Notes: generated by a model not told the origin, from the letters alone. Shown: positions 1 to 12,417, numbered from the stretch's first letter. The stretch is 64,000 nt of DNA from Paramecium tetraurelia (GCF_000165425.1 NW_001799399.1:261337-325336), one strand, 5' to 3'. Made by a program: numbers and translations.

Positions 1-3000
1 AAAGAATGTATTTTCCATTATTAAATCAGTTAATTCGATGAATTCATCCTCTAGAAACATTGTCTTATAATCTTTGTAGTCTCTTGGTATTGTCCTTAAT
101 TATACATATTAATATTTACAAATCTTCAACTTAAACATCCTCTCCTTCCTTAGGTTGTTATTCAGGTTAATACAGGGTTATTGGTTATTGATCTAAAGCT
201 CTAAGAATCTAGTCAGTATGAGAGTCAGTCAAGACCTCTGTAATAATCTAGCCTAGTAGTTATTAGAAAGGGTGGGCCATAGCATTATGAATAGGAGGAG
301 GAGGTTATTTAAATGAGTTCACTAATTCTACATTTAAACTTGATTTCTTTTTTATTCTTAAAAACAAGGTTTCTTTATCCACTGTTATCGCTTGCGAATT
401 TTAACTTATCTAAGAAGTATTCACTTGTTAATTTTTATTTTCCCAACTTATTGTGCATTCACATTCTCCCTCATATACAGAAGGAGTTGAGGCTGCAGTC
501 AATGTTAATTTCAATTCTATAAATGACTAAGGTTCGAGTTCTCCCTATATAGGTTCAATCAAAAATTCATCTCCACAGCATAGTCCTGGTCTATTATTTG
601 AAAGAGTGAATTATGAGACACCAAAATCAAATGTAAATTTTCTATCTGCTGATTGATTGTACAAAATGATCATTCTATGTGCAGATTTTAAAGGCAGTAA
701 TTCTCCAAAATCTATTTCTTCCAAAGAAAAGAACACTTTTGAGCCTATAGGAGATTGATGTGATCTTTATCTTGGAATTTCTATAGCTGATTTTTAAATT
801 TAATTTTTAGGTTGATTTGCATATCCTCTTCCTTGAATGGCTAGCTTCACTGGTTGAATAACTTTGACCATATCTGAAACCTCAACCAGTAATTCAAAAT
901 AGTATGTTTTCTATTCTAAAGGTTTGAAAAGGCAATATAAATATTATTTCTCATTAGGCAAGAGGGATCCTTAAGGATTCTGAATATCAAATACATTAAA
1001 TTAAGAATCAATGATCTCTCCATCGATATCCATTTCCTACACAAGTGTTTTATAAGACACTTTCGAACTTCCGACATTTTATATTTCTATTGGATATTTA
1101 ACAGGTTACAATAATCCAACTGGAGTTTCAGGCAACTCAAATGAGTTTTTCTTTACAGCTAATCTACCTTCTAATGGAGCAAGTGTTGTTCCTTTCAAAT
1201 TTAAAACTAATGGTTTTCCATTCAAAATTTATAAGACAACCCTTAGAAAATGACTCTCATTCGAGATTCCCTTAGATTTGAGTTGCTCATCTAAATTGCA
1301 AGGAGTGTAGATTAGCTCTATATCTTTGAAACATTTGGGAGCTATAACACCACCTTTGGGTCTAATTTAAAATATGTTCTTTTCTAAAATGGCTTTTTCA
1401 AATGTATCCTCTTCAGTAGGTTCTCCAGGATCAGCCCAAGGTTCTAATTCTATTTGATGATCAGATGGTAATTTAAATTGCCACTCTAAATCAGTACCTC
1501 CAATATTCTAAATTGTTATGACTATTTTCCTTGATTTTACTTATGGTTTGGATGGTAAGTATCCAAAATTCCAATCATAACTTCTCAATCTCTTTTATAA
1601 CTATTAAGCTTGGTCAAATGTCAATTATTCAATTTTCAAAAATTTCTATTCATCCTCATTTAAATCCTTTCCTAATTCTGTATTAATTTGATTGATTTAG
1701 AAGTTTTCCCATAGTGTGGCAACACTAATTGAATCATTTCTCACATCAGCGATTTTTAGCAAAGGATAACTTCCTTTAGCCTTGATCTCTAGTTTGCACT
1801 TCTAAGATACAATTTTCTTATTTAAGTAATTAGGACCTTTAGGTGCTTTTGGATTCTTCTCTGTTGCAATAACATCCAAAACTAGATCAAATTCACAGAC
1901 TTCTATTGGATTAAACATAATTCCAATGTCTAATTTGGAATTGGCAGCAATAATTCCATTCTGTAAATCCAGAGTGAAGGATCTGTTAATAAGACTAACC
2001 ATTTAATGATCGATTTTATCCTTATCCTTGCTTTTTGGTCTAAGAACTAATTCAATATAAAATGTGCAATTTGAATTATTAATTAAAGTGGCATATTTTT
2101 TAGTATTGAAGTTAACTTTGATAATATTGAAGTCGATTTGTTTAACATTAAGTTCTAACTCTCCATCTGTGCCTTAGCCAAATATTTCGAATTGATAAGA
2201 CAATTCAATTGGTTTTCTTTGTTCAAGTGGAAAGTCTTGATTTCCTGATCCTGGAATATGATACCCAATAAGATTTTAGTTGTCTGCAAGAATTTCAGTA
2301 GCAGTCATAGGTACTTTGATTCTATATTCTTTCTTCTTTTTGTAAGGAATAAATTGGCAGTCTAGATGAAGTACTTCATTGGGTTTAATTTAGCCAGATG
2401 GAGGTTCTATGTATAATTCATTTTAGTATTTCTCAGGGACATCGATTGAGTAACTCATAGGCACTCTTGATTCATTATGAACAGTGATCTTTTATCTAGA
2501 GTAAACTCCAACGAAGGAGGGAGGGAAGAAGACTTTTCCATCATTTTACAATTTCAATGAAGGAGTAGAACAGTATCCTATAGCTTACAAAGTTATTTAA
2601 TTGGAAGATTAATGATTCATATGACAAACCAGAGTTTGGTTATAGGCCTTATTTTCAACTGGCACAAATTCGACAATAATCATCTATGATGACTTACCAA
2701 AGATTAATCCTTGATTTGGATATACTCTGAAGGTTCTTGTTGGATCCGGGCTAAAATTAAAATAGATTGGAGTGTCTGACTTATTAATGAATTCAACTGT
2801 TTGATAGACAGATTCCTCTATTGTGCAAGGAGGGAAGTACAATTTGTTAGATGGTCTAAGTTCTACAATTGGAATATAAGGTTGAGAGTTAATCCCAAAC
2901 GAATGTCCTACACATCCAATTTATCCACTGAAGGTAGGAATCATTTCTTTGGATGTAAAATCTAGGGTATTCTTTTGACTAGTGATTCCAGTTTAAGATA

Positions 3001-4562
3001 ATTTTAAATTTGCACCGTTTCCAAATGACTCATTCAAAATAGAACCTTTGTTATTTTTAACTGAATCTAGTATCTTCTTTGTAAGTTTTGGATTATATTT
3101 GATTGCAAAGAATTGAATATATTAAAAATAGTAGTATGATGATTTTGTAGGTCTAAAACTAATTGAAAATTTGCATTTAGAATTTGCTTGTGCTGATTGT
3201 GTTTCTGGAGAAACTGTGAAAACAGGCACCTTCTCTCCATTAACAGTAGGATGAGCTTGAATTGTCCAAAATACAGTCAATTTACAGTTTAGTCTATTGT
3301 GCAATTCCAACTCCCTAGCTCCACTTGATTAATAGCATTCTACATAGCCAAAATCTATAAAGTCTTCAGAAAATTTGATTAATCTATAATCTGAAGATGG
3401 AGGTAACATTAATTCTTTATACTAAACAGTTTGATTAGGATTTTCTTGCCATTCTCCTTGAAGATTGCTTTGATTTTATTAATTAATTTTCATCAAATAA
3501 GAATTCTCCATATATTTGAAATCCACTTCACTTAATTTTCCTTGAATGACTCTTCTTCTGAAATTGTCAACATGCTATTGAAGCAATGGTATAGGTTTGA
3601 TCAAAAGGTCATAACATGTGCCAATTAAATCCACAAATTTAATTTGATTACTTGCAACACAATACACTCTTTCATAGTAATTAATCGTATGTCTAGGGGT
3701 GAAAGTGACGATGATACGATCAAAGCTTTTACCTTAGATTAGACCTCTAATTTTATTAAAGCTGAAAATGTTATTCATGTCAGTATAAAATTAATATGAT
3801 GTAGCGAGATCAGAATCATTATGGATAGTCAATAACTTTGTCGCTTGATTGCCAATCTTTATCTCCCCAAAGTTAATTGACTTTTCACTTAAATACACAG
3901 CATGTTCAACTGCAGATCCAACACATTCAAATGTTAATTCATTTCCTCCTTAACATATCACTTTAAATCTAATAACTGAAACATTAAGGATTTAAGGTTA
4001 ATATGTGACCTTGATTAAGAAAGTGCTTTTTTGAGGAATGACACCTGAGTAGTAATCTAATGAAAATGCATTGTCTTTAAACTCATCATCTATCATTTTT
4101 GTGATTTAGAATTGGGCTGTAACTTCTGATGAATTCTTAATTGTGATTTCCTTTTTTACTGTTTTACCTATCAATAAAGTTTCGAAATTGAGTTTCTTAG
4201 TGTTCAATTGTAAGAAAGGATATTTGCCAATTCCAGATACTTTGATGACTCTGGGTTCTTCATATTGAATGTGCATGATAATTGATGCAACAATGACTTC
4301 TGCCTACAAAGGAGCGTAAGTCAAAGTAAAATTGATTTTTGATCCAGGAGCTAACTATCCCCTAAGCTATAATCACTATGTATTACCTATCTGGAGTGAT
4401 CTTAAATTTCTAAAATTCAAAATGAAACTACACAGGATAGTCATTTGGATTTTCAAGCACGAATACCAAATTAGATACAGATGTTACAGCAGTGAATCCG
4501 ATATCAAGTGCAGGAGGAATGGTTGTTAATATCATTCGATGTTCCACTTATTTCTTTTTCAT
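1..4562 (-). CDS. CFAP65/HYDIN-class axonemal protein, 3' partial
   Basis: About 1504 codons are present, starting at ATG 4562-4560 and still open at base 1, so the C-terminus lies outside the window. Two short introns are visible at 4362-4386 and 95-119; removing them leaves one open frame. The protein is a chain of beta-sandwich ASH/MSP-type modules, with recurring patterns such as FTLTYAP, FRPTKSSYYYF, VEFVPVENKAYN and CLFKPLEQKTYYF. That arrangement is typical of CFAP65 (CCDC108), CFAP47 and HYDIN, which sit in the central apparatus of motile cilia. The length and the run of modules fit CFAP65 best; HYDIN is several times longer. A Gln/Pro-rich low-complexity stretch near 120-330 precedes the missing end. 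Family is confident; the exact orthologue is an inference. Confidence 0.7.
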
Positions 4563-4594
4563 TTTATTAAATTTATTTGTTTATTAATAATAAC

Positions 4595-5721
4595 TCATCC
4601 TAAAGTTTTATATTCTTATCCTTTTGGAGGCGACGGTCTATCCTTGCTCTCATAATCTTTTGTTTTAACTTCATCCCAATTAGTTGATCTAAACATTAAT
4701 TGCATTCAATTTATTACAACACTGTTCCTCTTGATCCTTACATAGATTTTATCATTGCTTTTTTTGTGTTATCATCCCCATTTTAATAAATTTACTGAAA
4801 CAAACTATTCAAAGGATCTTCACCGTATTCTTCCTTATGCTTATTGATATCCTCCTCGATCTCTTTGTCTATTTTACTCCAATCCTTCTTTTTTTTTGAT
4901 GAACTGGGATATGCTGCTTATTCCACAATATGAATTTATTATTATTGTTCAACCTTTTTCTACAATGCACCCCAATTCAATGTTTTATCCTTCTTGTCCA
5001 TAATGATTTCAATTGAATTCAACCCCACCTTAGCCTTACTTGTCTCTGGAATAATTTCATCAAATAACTCTAGATCAAGTTCAAAGTTATTTCCCTATCC
5101 TATGGGAAATGATAATTGTAGTCTAAAAGTTAAATATAGAATACTTTTATTTTTCAAACTAATATTTTAAATCCGCACTATTGGGTAATGCATGATGTAT
5201 TTCTATACCAACCTTAAGATCTGTTTGATACCACCTATACATCAATTTTCCTGATGCAGAATAACAATCAGTTCTATCAGCCTCAGAATTCTTTGGGATT
5301 TATTTCAATTACTGAGTTACTCTAGATAGATATTCATATTTTGTTTTACTTTTCCTAAGCTGGTTAGTTGGTATTCTTTAGTTCTAGTTCACATTTCAAA
5401 AGTTACTATTGGGTTTCCTTATGGTTTGGATTGAGTTCAAGGCTTTTTTATAAATCTAACTTTGCTTATTAGATCTTTCCAATAACGAAGTTAATCAATC
5501 CTTTAATGATTTCACTGAATACCCTTTCTATAATATGCTTCAGATCTGTCAGAACTTAATTAGATTGCTTTATCCAATGTGGAGAATGCATCATCATATT
5601 AACCAAGATGTTATTGAACTAATGATTTGGTAACAAGAGTCTCATAGTCATCACTAACCAATAATTGGAGAGCTTGTTCATATTGATGATGAAGAATTAA
5701 GAAATAAGGATTTGAACTCAT
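4595..5721 (-). CDS. SUGT1: SGT1 co-chaperone (TPR-CS-SGS)
   Basis: 341 codons after removing introns 5501-5522, 5322-5349, 5123-5144 and 4689-4717. Domains in order: N-terminal TPR (LDKAIQLSSDRSEAYYRKG, then LDLQKSLELNPNH), a CS domain (FPIGQGNNFELDLELFDEII ... NSIEIIMDKKD), and a C-terminal SGS domain (DWSKIDKEIEEDI, DPLNSLFQQIYQNGDDNTKK, GTVLSTNWDEV). The SGS signature is very specific. SGT1 is an HSP90 co-chaperone acting with SKP1/SCF complexes and in kinetochore assembly; that role is family knowledge. The start ATG overlaps the stop codon of the upstream P450 gene, and no other in-frame Met lies nearby. It ends 32 bases before the CFAP65-like start on the same strand. Confidence 0.93.
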
Positions 5722-7208
5722 AATTATTTATTAATATTTTTCAATACTAAGAAATCTCTGCGTGTTGGACCGTACATATTCGCCAATCCTAAAATGATCT
5801 TACCGCTATTTAATTCTAGTTTATAATTTAGAATCAAATAAACTAGCAAAGTCTTCATTTCCAAAGTTGCTAAGTGTTATCCAATACAATTTCTAGGGCC
5901 AGCTGAAAATGGATTAAAAGAATATGGATCTAATAATGGGGAATTCCATCTATCAATATCAAACTTGAGTGGATTTTCAAAAATAGATGGATCAAAGTGA
6001 CTCATCATCATATTTAAATCCATGCTCTATCCTTTTTAGATTGTGAATTCTCCTAATTAAATATCTTTAAGAGCAACTCTATTGAACAATGAAGGAACTG
6101 CAGTATAGTGTCTATAAGATTCATTAATAAAGTTATCTAATAGTTTAAATTGACTTAGTTGTTGTGGTCTTAGATCATCAAATTATTAAACCTAGCTTTG
6201 GATCTCCTTTCTGAGTCTCTCTTGAACTTCTGGATAGAGACCTAAGGCATAACAAAAGTTCTTCACGACATGGCTTGTTGAGTCTATTCCTGCAATTAAG
6301 AGGGTGAAATATTAATGAATGGCTTCTTCCTTGGTAATATTGTTATTTATGATTTCTTTGCACATGGTGGTCAATATATTATCTTATAATGTCTGATTCT
6401 CTTTGATTTTTTTGATCCCATTATCTATTTAAGATGAGATTCTTTATTTTTAAGCTTACAGTTCTCTAAGAAATGCCTTTTCACCAGATGACAATAAAAA
6501 TGAGGGAGTCGTGGTCTTATTGAGTTTCAATGCGAAACATCTCAAAACAATTAAAGGATTTAAGAAGAAGAGCATCATTTTTTCCATATTTTTATTCACC
6601 TCAACACCCAAATCTGAAACATCATTGTTTTCACTTCCAAAAAATGCTTTGGTGATTGTTGTACTCGTCAACTACTTCAACAAAGTCAAAATATCAATGG
6701 GGCCATCTTGTAGTTAAAGTTTTTTGCATTCTTATTTTAGTGTTTCTACCATTACTAATAGATCCTGATATGTGAAATGTTTGGTTAACATTTGTCTTGA
6801 TGTATGCCAACTCTTGCCATTTTGGAATAGCAATCCTTAATCCATGAATGTATCAGCAAAAGGCATGCCTTCCATTTTCTTAAATGATTCTTAATCAAAA
6901 AATACGAGTTTCTTCAGCTTTGGATCAACCAAGGAGAAGTGAACACCACCTTTTAAATCATTAGATATGTGTAATTTGAGTTTGTTGTTCTTTAACACAT
7001 ACCTTTTTTAGGAATAGAAGGCATCTTTTCGAAATATTAAATCTATTATGATTTGTCCTATAAGTCCAATTATTGGGAAGTAATAGATGTCCACTGCAGA
7101 TCCAAACTTAATCTTGTAGTATAAGAGCTTTGGTATTGGTGCTATTACAAGATAAGCTATGAGGGCCAAGATTGCATAGCCTAAATATGATAAAATTATC
7201 AAATTCAT
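5718..7208 (-). CDS. Cytochrome P450 monooxygenase
   Basis: An intronless 496-residue reading frame, a standard length for a microsomal P450. An N-terminal hydrophobic anchor (LSYLGYAILALIAYLVIAPI) is followed by the usual landmarks: I-helix LIAGIDSTSHV, the K-helix ExxR as NESYRH, and the heme loop NPFSAGPRNCIG with the invariant Cys ligand. It should be a heme-thiolate oxygenase tethered to the ER. Substrate cannot be read from sequence. The TGA stop (5718-5720) shares bases with the ATG of SGT1, giving an ATGA junction on the same strand, which is unusual for independent eukaryotic genes. The 135 bases upstream separate it from the end of the CDC20-like gene. Confidence 0.93.
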
Positions 7209-7343
7209 AAATTCTTAATTAATTATAAACAAACAAATAAATTTTGGTTTAAAATTAAAAATTTTTATGGAAAAATGTATATTATATATAAGAATTGTGC
7301 AGTATGTAATCTAAATTCAAAATACATTTTTTTTCATTTGTCA

Positions 7344-8669
7344 TCATCTAATGTCTAAGTTGATTTGATTAAAAAGTGAAGTTCGAGAAGAAATTGAACT
7401 TTCGCACTTTTAAGGGAACAATTTCCAAAATCTAAGAGTTTCATCTCCGCTGCCTGTCACTATGTTTTCTCCATCAGGACTCAGTGATAGATAGAGCACT
7501 CTTAATGAATGGCCATGAAGAACAGCAATTCTCTCTACTTTTGGCATTCTCCAAACCACAATCTAATTGAGGGAATAACTAAGTGTTTAAGGCATATTAA
7601 TAATACCCATGAGAAGTTACTATTTCGTTAGTATTGAAGGACCACTTCACATTACAGATTTAACTGCCAGTGTCTACACTCTTTTGTAGTAATCCATTGG
7701 AAATATTCCAAAATTTTAATGTTTTGTCCGTTGTGCCTCCGCCACTACATAAAATATTATTTTATTTAGGGGACCATGCCAAGGCTTTGATTGCAGCACA
7801 ATGATCTCTGAACACATAAAGGGGTTGGTTCGGCATCCTGATATTATGTATAATGACATTGTTATCATTGCCTCCTGAAGCTAGGTAAGATCCATTTTAA
7901 TTCCATTGGAGTCCGCAAACTTCTTGTTTATGAGAATACAAAGCAATTTCACAATCGTTTTCAGTTCTAATATCTTACATTAAAATAGTCTTGTCTCCAC
8001 TACCACTTGTGATGCATAAGCCATTCCAATCTAAACAACCGACTCTTTTGTGATGGTTTTCGTAGGTCTTCAAAATGGTTCCTTTGTTGATATCATATAT
8101 TCTAACAGCTCCGTTATCATCACCCACTGCCATCAATTCATTTCTACTGCACCATTTCAATGCACTGATATATGAAGGAGCCTCTATCTCTAACAATTGT
8201 GTTGTCTCTCCAGTCTAAGCATTCCATGAATATACTGAATTTTCTAATGCCACTCCTATCTAATTACCTATACTCCAGTCTACTAATTAACAATAAAAAT
8301 CATCTTTTAACTTAGGAGCATCTAATACCTTATATGGCGTTTTGTTTATTTTTCTAACAGGTGAAGGACAGTCATTATTAATTATATAGGGTTTATATTT
8401 AGATGGTTATCTTTAATAAACAAATAAACTTGATTGTGATTTACTCTCAAATAAATTCTATTTCAAAAAATAATTATATTTTGCCTGACTGCCTTCCATC
8501 CGCAGTCTTTCATTCAAATCTAAATCTTTCTTTAAGTCGCTCTACTAATCTTCTACCATATGGAATTGAAAATCATCCAAGTTCACTTTTTCTGGAACTA
8601 ATCTAAAATCTAGAAGAATTGATACCTGTCAAAGCTTTTGCTCTTAGAAATTGATCGGCGTCTCTACAT
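7344..8669 (-). CDS. CDC20/CDH1 (Fizzy-type) APC/C activator
   Basis: 424 residues after removing introns 8603-8625 and 7579-7606. The N-terminus carries FDRLVP, matching the conserved DRFIP motif, then SQAKYNYFLK and the segment RKINKTPYKVLDAPKLKDDF that joins onto the WD40 propeller in CDC20/CDH1 proteins. Blades include GVALENSVYSWNAQTGE, GDDNGAVRIYDI and GSGDETLRFWKLF. The last two residues are Ile-Arg (LDIR, then TGA), the IR tail that docks family members on APC/C TPR subunits. It should recruit mitotic substrates for ubiquitination. CDC20 versus CDH1/FZR1 is not resolved. It is divergently arranged with the small Tim gene, 59 bases apart. Confidence 0.92.
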
Positions 8670-8728
8670 TATATATTAACGGATATTTTTTAATTATAAT
8701 TTACATCAAACATAATTATATTTATTTT

Positions 8729-8950
8729 ATGGAAATACTAGAAAAATTTAATGAACAAATGCTTTCCGATCCTAAAATTAAATATGACACTCAATAAATC
8801 GCAAGATTGAAGGTATTTTGCAATATCTGCGCAAACAAATGCTTGAATTTTGAATAGCCCGATCTAGCAAAATAGGAGTCGAATTGCTACACAAATTGCA
8901 TCTAAAAGTTTTATAAGGGGTTTTTGAAATTATAAATATAATATGAATGA
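8729..8950 (+). CDS. Small Tim chaperone (Tim8/9/10/13 family)
   Basis: 73 residues, no intron. The twin CX3C signature is complete: CANKC, 13 residues, then CYTNC, with the usual helix-forming flanks. Proteins of this family form hexamers in the mitochondrial intermembrane space and escort hydrophobic precursors to the TIM22 or SAM machinery. Which subunit it is cannot be decided from this length. The coding region overlaps the first eight bases of the next gene downstream (8943-8950), in another frame. The name rests on the cysteine spacing. Confidence 0.85.
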
Positions 8951-9497
8951 TCATCTATAAAGAATACATAATGACACCATTAATAGTGCTTACGTCTCCT
9001 TTGCAAAGCGCTATAAACCCAGAAATGCCTCTCTAGCTCAATAGCATGATATTAATAACAATCCAATATAAATTTAACCTTCTAAGAAAAGAGTTAAACC
9101 TCGATATTTGACTCCGACCAGAAATGTTCAATCATTCCAAGACCGCGTTGTCGCCTTGCCAGTCATATCTTCAAGCCCAAAAAGCAAGTATTACGTTTCC
9201 AATTTATTCACTCCTTTCGACAGCAAAAAATAGGATCCCTACTTTAAGGATTGGAATTAAAAATTTGAACATTTACTTTGTGGAACCCTTCGTAAATTCA
9301 ACCTCAACCAAGAGTAAAAACTATTTAACTAATCATTCACACCAGAGGAGCAACTCCAAATGATAAAAGTATTCAAAGAAAAACCACCATATTAATTTAC
9401 AAAAAAAAATAAATAGCGATCATCCAAAAACAAAGATCTTGATGAAGATTTCGCTATTCACGATATATCTTAATATTTTTATAAACTCTAGGATTGA
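8943..9497 (+). CDS. Hypothetical basic protein overlapping the Tim gene
   Basis: 184 residues in one uninterrupted ciliate-code frame (TAA/TAG read as Gln) ending at TGA. It is rich in Lys, Asn and Gln, with a C-terminal charged segment (KDLDEDFAIHDISQYF). No domain is recognised. The start ATG lies inside the last codons of the small Tim gene. The next in-frame Met is about 140 codons later, so either the overlap is real, an upstream exon or intron was missed, or translation starts elsewhere. It converges on TRAPPC4 with 126 bases between. Confidence 0.55.
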
Positions 9498-9623
9498 TTA
9501 ATTTATATCATTTTATTAAATAACCAACCTATCATCCTTGCATTAACCTCTACTCAGAAACACATTATTAAACTCAATTGCGAAATACTCAAATCAATCA
9601 AATTTACATATCATTTAATTTAT

Positions 9624-10139
9624 TCAAAAATCCAGCAATTCTCTTACATCCCTATCAAATTGAGTTCTTTTCTTTTCCCCCAATGGTTAATCATCTGATT
9701 AAAAAGGGTCTTTTGAAAAATAATCTGTATACAATCTATAAATCTGTCTCATCTTTTGTACGTTGTCTTCATGTTTTTTTGGTACTTCCAAATTTTTATC
9801 TAAGGCTTACGATTATGATTTACTTGAAATAACCAAAAAGCGTAATCCTGTCAAAGTTTTCAATGTTGAGACCATATAATTTTCTGTTATTAACAAATCT
9901 ATGGCATTGTCTCTTTCAAAATCTTTATCCTTATCTTACTCGACCTTGTAAATAGCTTCAGGAATTATTGTTTGTGTAAGGTGATCAATTGCATAAAATA
10001 TTGATGATGCCTGTAAAACTTAATTTGTAGTTATTTTATCTTAATCCTCTCTATACTATTCTTTGAGTTGTGAAAAGAATTATAAACCTCCTGTCTTATT
10101 CACAACTATAAAATAATAATTTTATCTGTCTTTTTTCAT
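9624..10139 (-). CDS. TRAPPC4: TRAPPC4/Trs23 (sybindin-type TRAPP subunit)
   Basis: 171 residues, no intron. The N-terminal strand YFIVVNKTGGLQFF matches the longin start of TRAPPC4. The C-terminal half carries STLKTLTGLRFLVIS, then RQIYRLYTDYFSKDPF and a final QFDRDVREL helix, in the family order. TRAPP complexes act as RAB exchange factors at ER-Golgi membranes. Compared with animal TRAPPC4 it is short, because the PDZ-like insertion between the first longin strands is missing. The related TRAPPC1 is a less likely alternative, since VVNKTGG is a TRAPPC4 feature. Confidence 0.82.
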
Positions 10140-10586
10140 TATAATATATATAATAATAATAATAAATTAAATATAAAAATATTAATTCATATATGTTTTT
10201 GAATTATAGAACTAATTTATAAAATTAATTTAAATCCTTTGTGAGTAATAACTTTCAATATTTTTTTTGAAATTCTCAGAAATTGTAAAGTGATTAGAAC
10301 TTGGTAAATCTATATTAATATTTTATTGTTTTAGTTTTTTCTACCTAAGGAGAAGGTTCTACCTAGATTTAAGTAATATATTTAACAATTTAATTTGTAA
10401 AAAAAACAAGATAATTATCCAAATTTTATCCTTCTTAAATATTACAAAAATGTTCAGATTGAATTTATTTCCAATCGAGATTTTTGATTAATTTAGCAAT
10501 GTCTAATCAAAATTTTTTAAAATAAAAATACTTTACATCTAAGATAATAAATTATTTAATATGTATACTGAGTTCATTTAGTCATT
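10140..10586. other. AT-rich stretch, possible tail of the Cache gene
   Basis: Between the TRAPPC4 start and the first in-frame TGA of the Cache-domain gene. Reading on past that TGA, the same minus-strand frame stays open for another stretch, and a 36-nt GT...AG segment (10569-10604) could remove the stop. A Pro/Glu/Lys stretch near 10315-10360 also looks mildly coding. The amino-acid composition is poor, so no gene is claimed; the first bases upstream of TRAPPC4 hold a TAA/TAT repeat. Confidence 0.3.
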
Positions 10587-12196
10587 TCAATTTTTTTAGA
10601 CACTATGATTATTTTAGTTAAATTATTTTAATAATTGAGAAATCATTAATTGCAAATAGTTTGTGGAAATAGATAATTTAGTGTTTAATTTGATTTTGTC
10701 AAACTCAGATAATAATTCAATTTGAGTTAGTTAGATTATTTTGTTTTAATATTGATAGTCTTCAATTTATTTACAGATTTTTCCTTTTTATTATTAATTT
10801 CTTGACAAGATGTCACTGAAATTTACAATTTAAACCTCTAAATTATTGAAAATACCATTTGCATTTTTTTTTGGATTCATGAGTTTAAATATTTCCTTAT
10901 CCAAATTATTGCCCATTTTTTTAATATATGTTTTAGCGGCTACCATAACTCTTAAGATTGGGCGAAACATTAAAATAACAATAACCATAGAAATCGAAAT
11001 CAAAGAGCAAGATGTAATTATTTACGTATAGAAAGTTTGTTCATTTACTTATTAAACATTGAGCTCTAATGATAAGAAATTTTCTTGCAATAAGTGTTCA
11101 AAACTCGCATTAGTAAACCTATTGTATTAACTTAAATATTACATCATCAATGTGAAATTGCCAGGAATCTGATTGGCTACAATTTTTATGGGTTTCTAAT
11201 AAATGGAATTATATCTACATAAAATTTATTTTTCATCCTCTAAGCAATTCGAAATGCTTGGAGAATTTTTAGCAAAATTTAAAATCTCACCCCAATCAGA
11301 TTGATTGAATCCTGTTTTGTTCTCTTCATAAATAAAATTAAGTTCAGTGACGGAGAGATTCAAATTTACATTTCTATAAATGATCTGACCTTTTGCATTA
11401 ATTAAATAGGTGTTTGCTTAAACCAATCTCATATCTGGATCCTCGGCATCTATATCAGTACCTGCAACTGCATCTAAACTTTAAGTGTATTAATTTTCTA
11501 AAGAATAAGTTATGGTTTATTTGTAGATAAATTCAGTGCCCGAAAAGTAGAGTTATGAGAAGTGAAATTTCTAACTTTTATCCAATTAGTACTTCTCAAC
11601 ATGGTTTAAATACCAATCCTTCTATTAAGGTGCGAATGACTAATCGTATATGACTTAAGGATAAATAAATCCAAGTTAAATGTCTCCAGTTGCTGCATAA
11701 AAGATTCTATTATGTTGTAATGTATCAAATAACAGAATATGCTCAGATAATAATCTGGAGAATTTCCATAAATCTTAATATTTTTGAATTGATAGTAATT
11801 TATTGCCATCTTTACAACGATAGCAAGATATACAAGGTTCTGGAATCTAAAATATAAAACTCTTTTATTATAAAGTTTAACACCAAAGTGGATCTTTGTA
11901 TTATTCTGAGATATGATAATTGCCTAATTATTAATAAAGTGTTCCTAAGCTTGTTAGAAGTTGAATTCCTAAAGTATTTATAAAAGATTACGTTAATGCT
12001 ACTTAGATATGAGATATTGATTCAGTTACGGAAGAAAGAGCTTAAGCGCTGCTCTGTCTTGATTTTGTAGAACAGTTGTAGAGGAGTTTTCGTATATTCC
12101 TATTATTACATTTTTCTAAACAATATAAAATGACCCAATCAATAAGAAACTGATTAAGAAAGCAAAAATCTTAACCAAAAAAATCTAATCTCTCAT
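10587..12196 (-). CDS. Two-pass membrane protein with Cache-like sensor domain
   Basis: About 524 residues with a 35-nt intron at 11847-11881. An N-terminal membrane segment (IFAFLISFLLIGSFYIV) is followed by a ~330-residue external part. The pattern KDWYLNH ... FSQLYFSGTEFIYKQTITYS ... AVAGTDID matches the core of Cache domains, the extracytoplasmic ligand sensors. A short Cys motif (PCISCYRC) precedes it. A second membrane helix (IITSCSLISISMVIVILMF) leads into a cytoplasmic basic, Gln-rich tail with no recognised catalytic domain. It could be a nutrient or chemosensory receptor; that is inference. The C-terminal end is uncertain. Confidence 0.62.
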
Positions 12197-12417
12197 TTTA
12201 AGGCTGCGAAACCTTTTTTTAAAGAATTGCCAAATCATTATCAATTAATCTAATTTAATATTAATTTTCATTTTGATTTAAGAAGTATTTGGTCACAATG
12301 GATTAAAATTAAACAGTACAAACTAATTTTAGACAAAATACTTCTATTTACTAACTATCCTTTTATTTTATTAATATATGTATTTTATTCTTTATATTTT
12401 ATATTATATAATATTAA

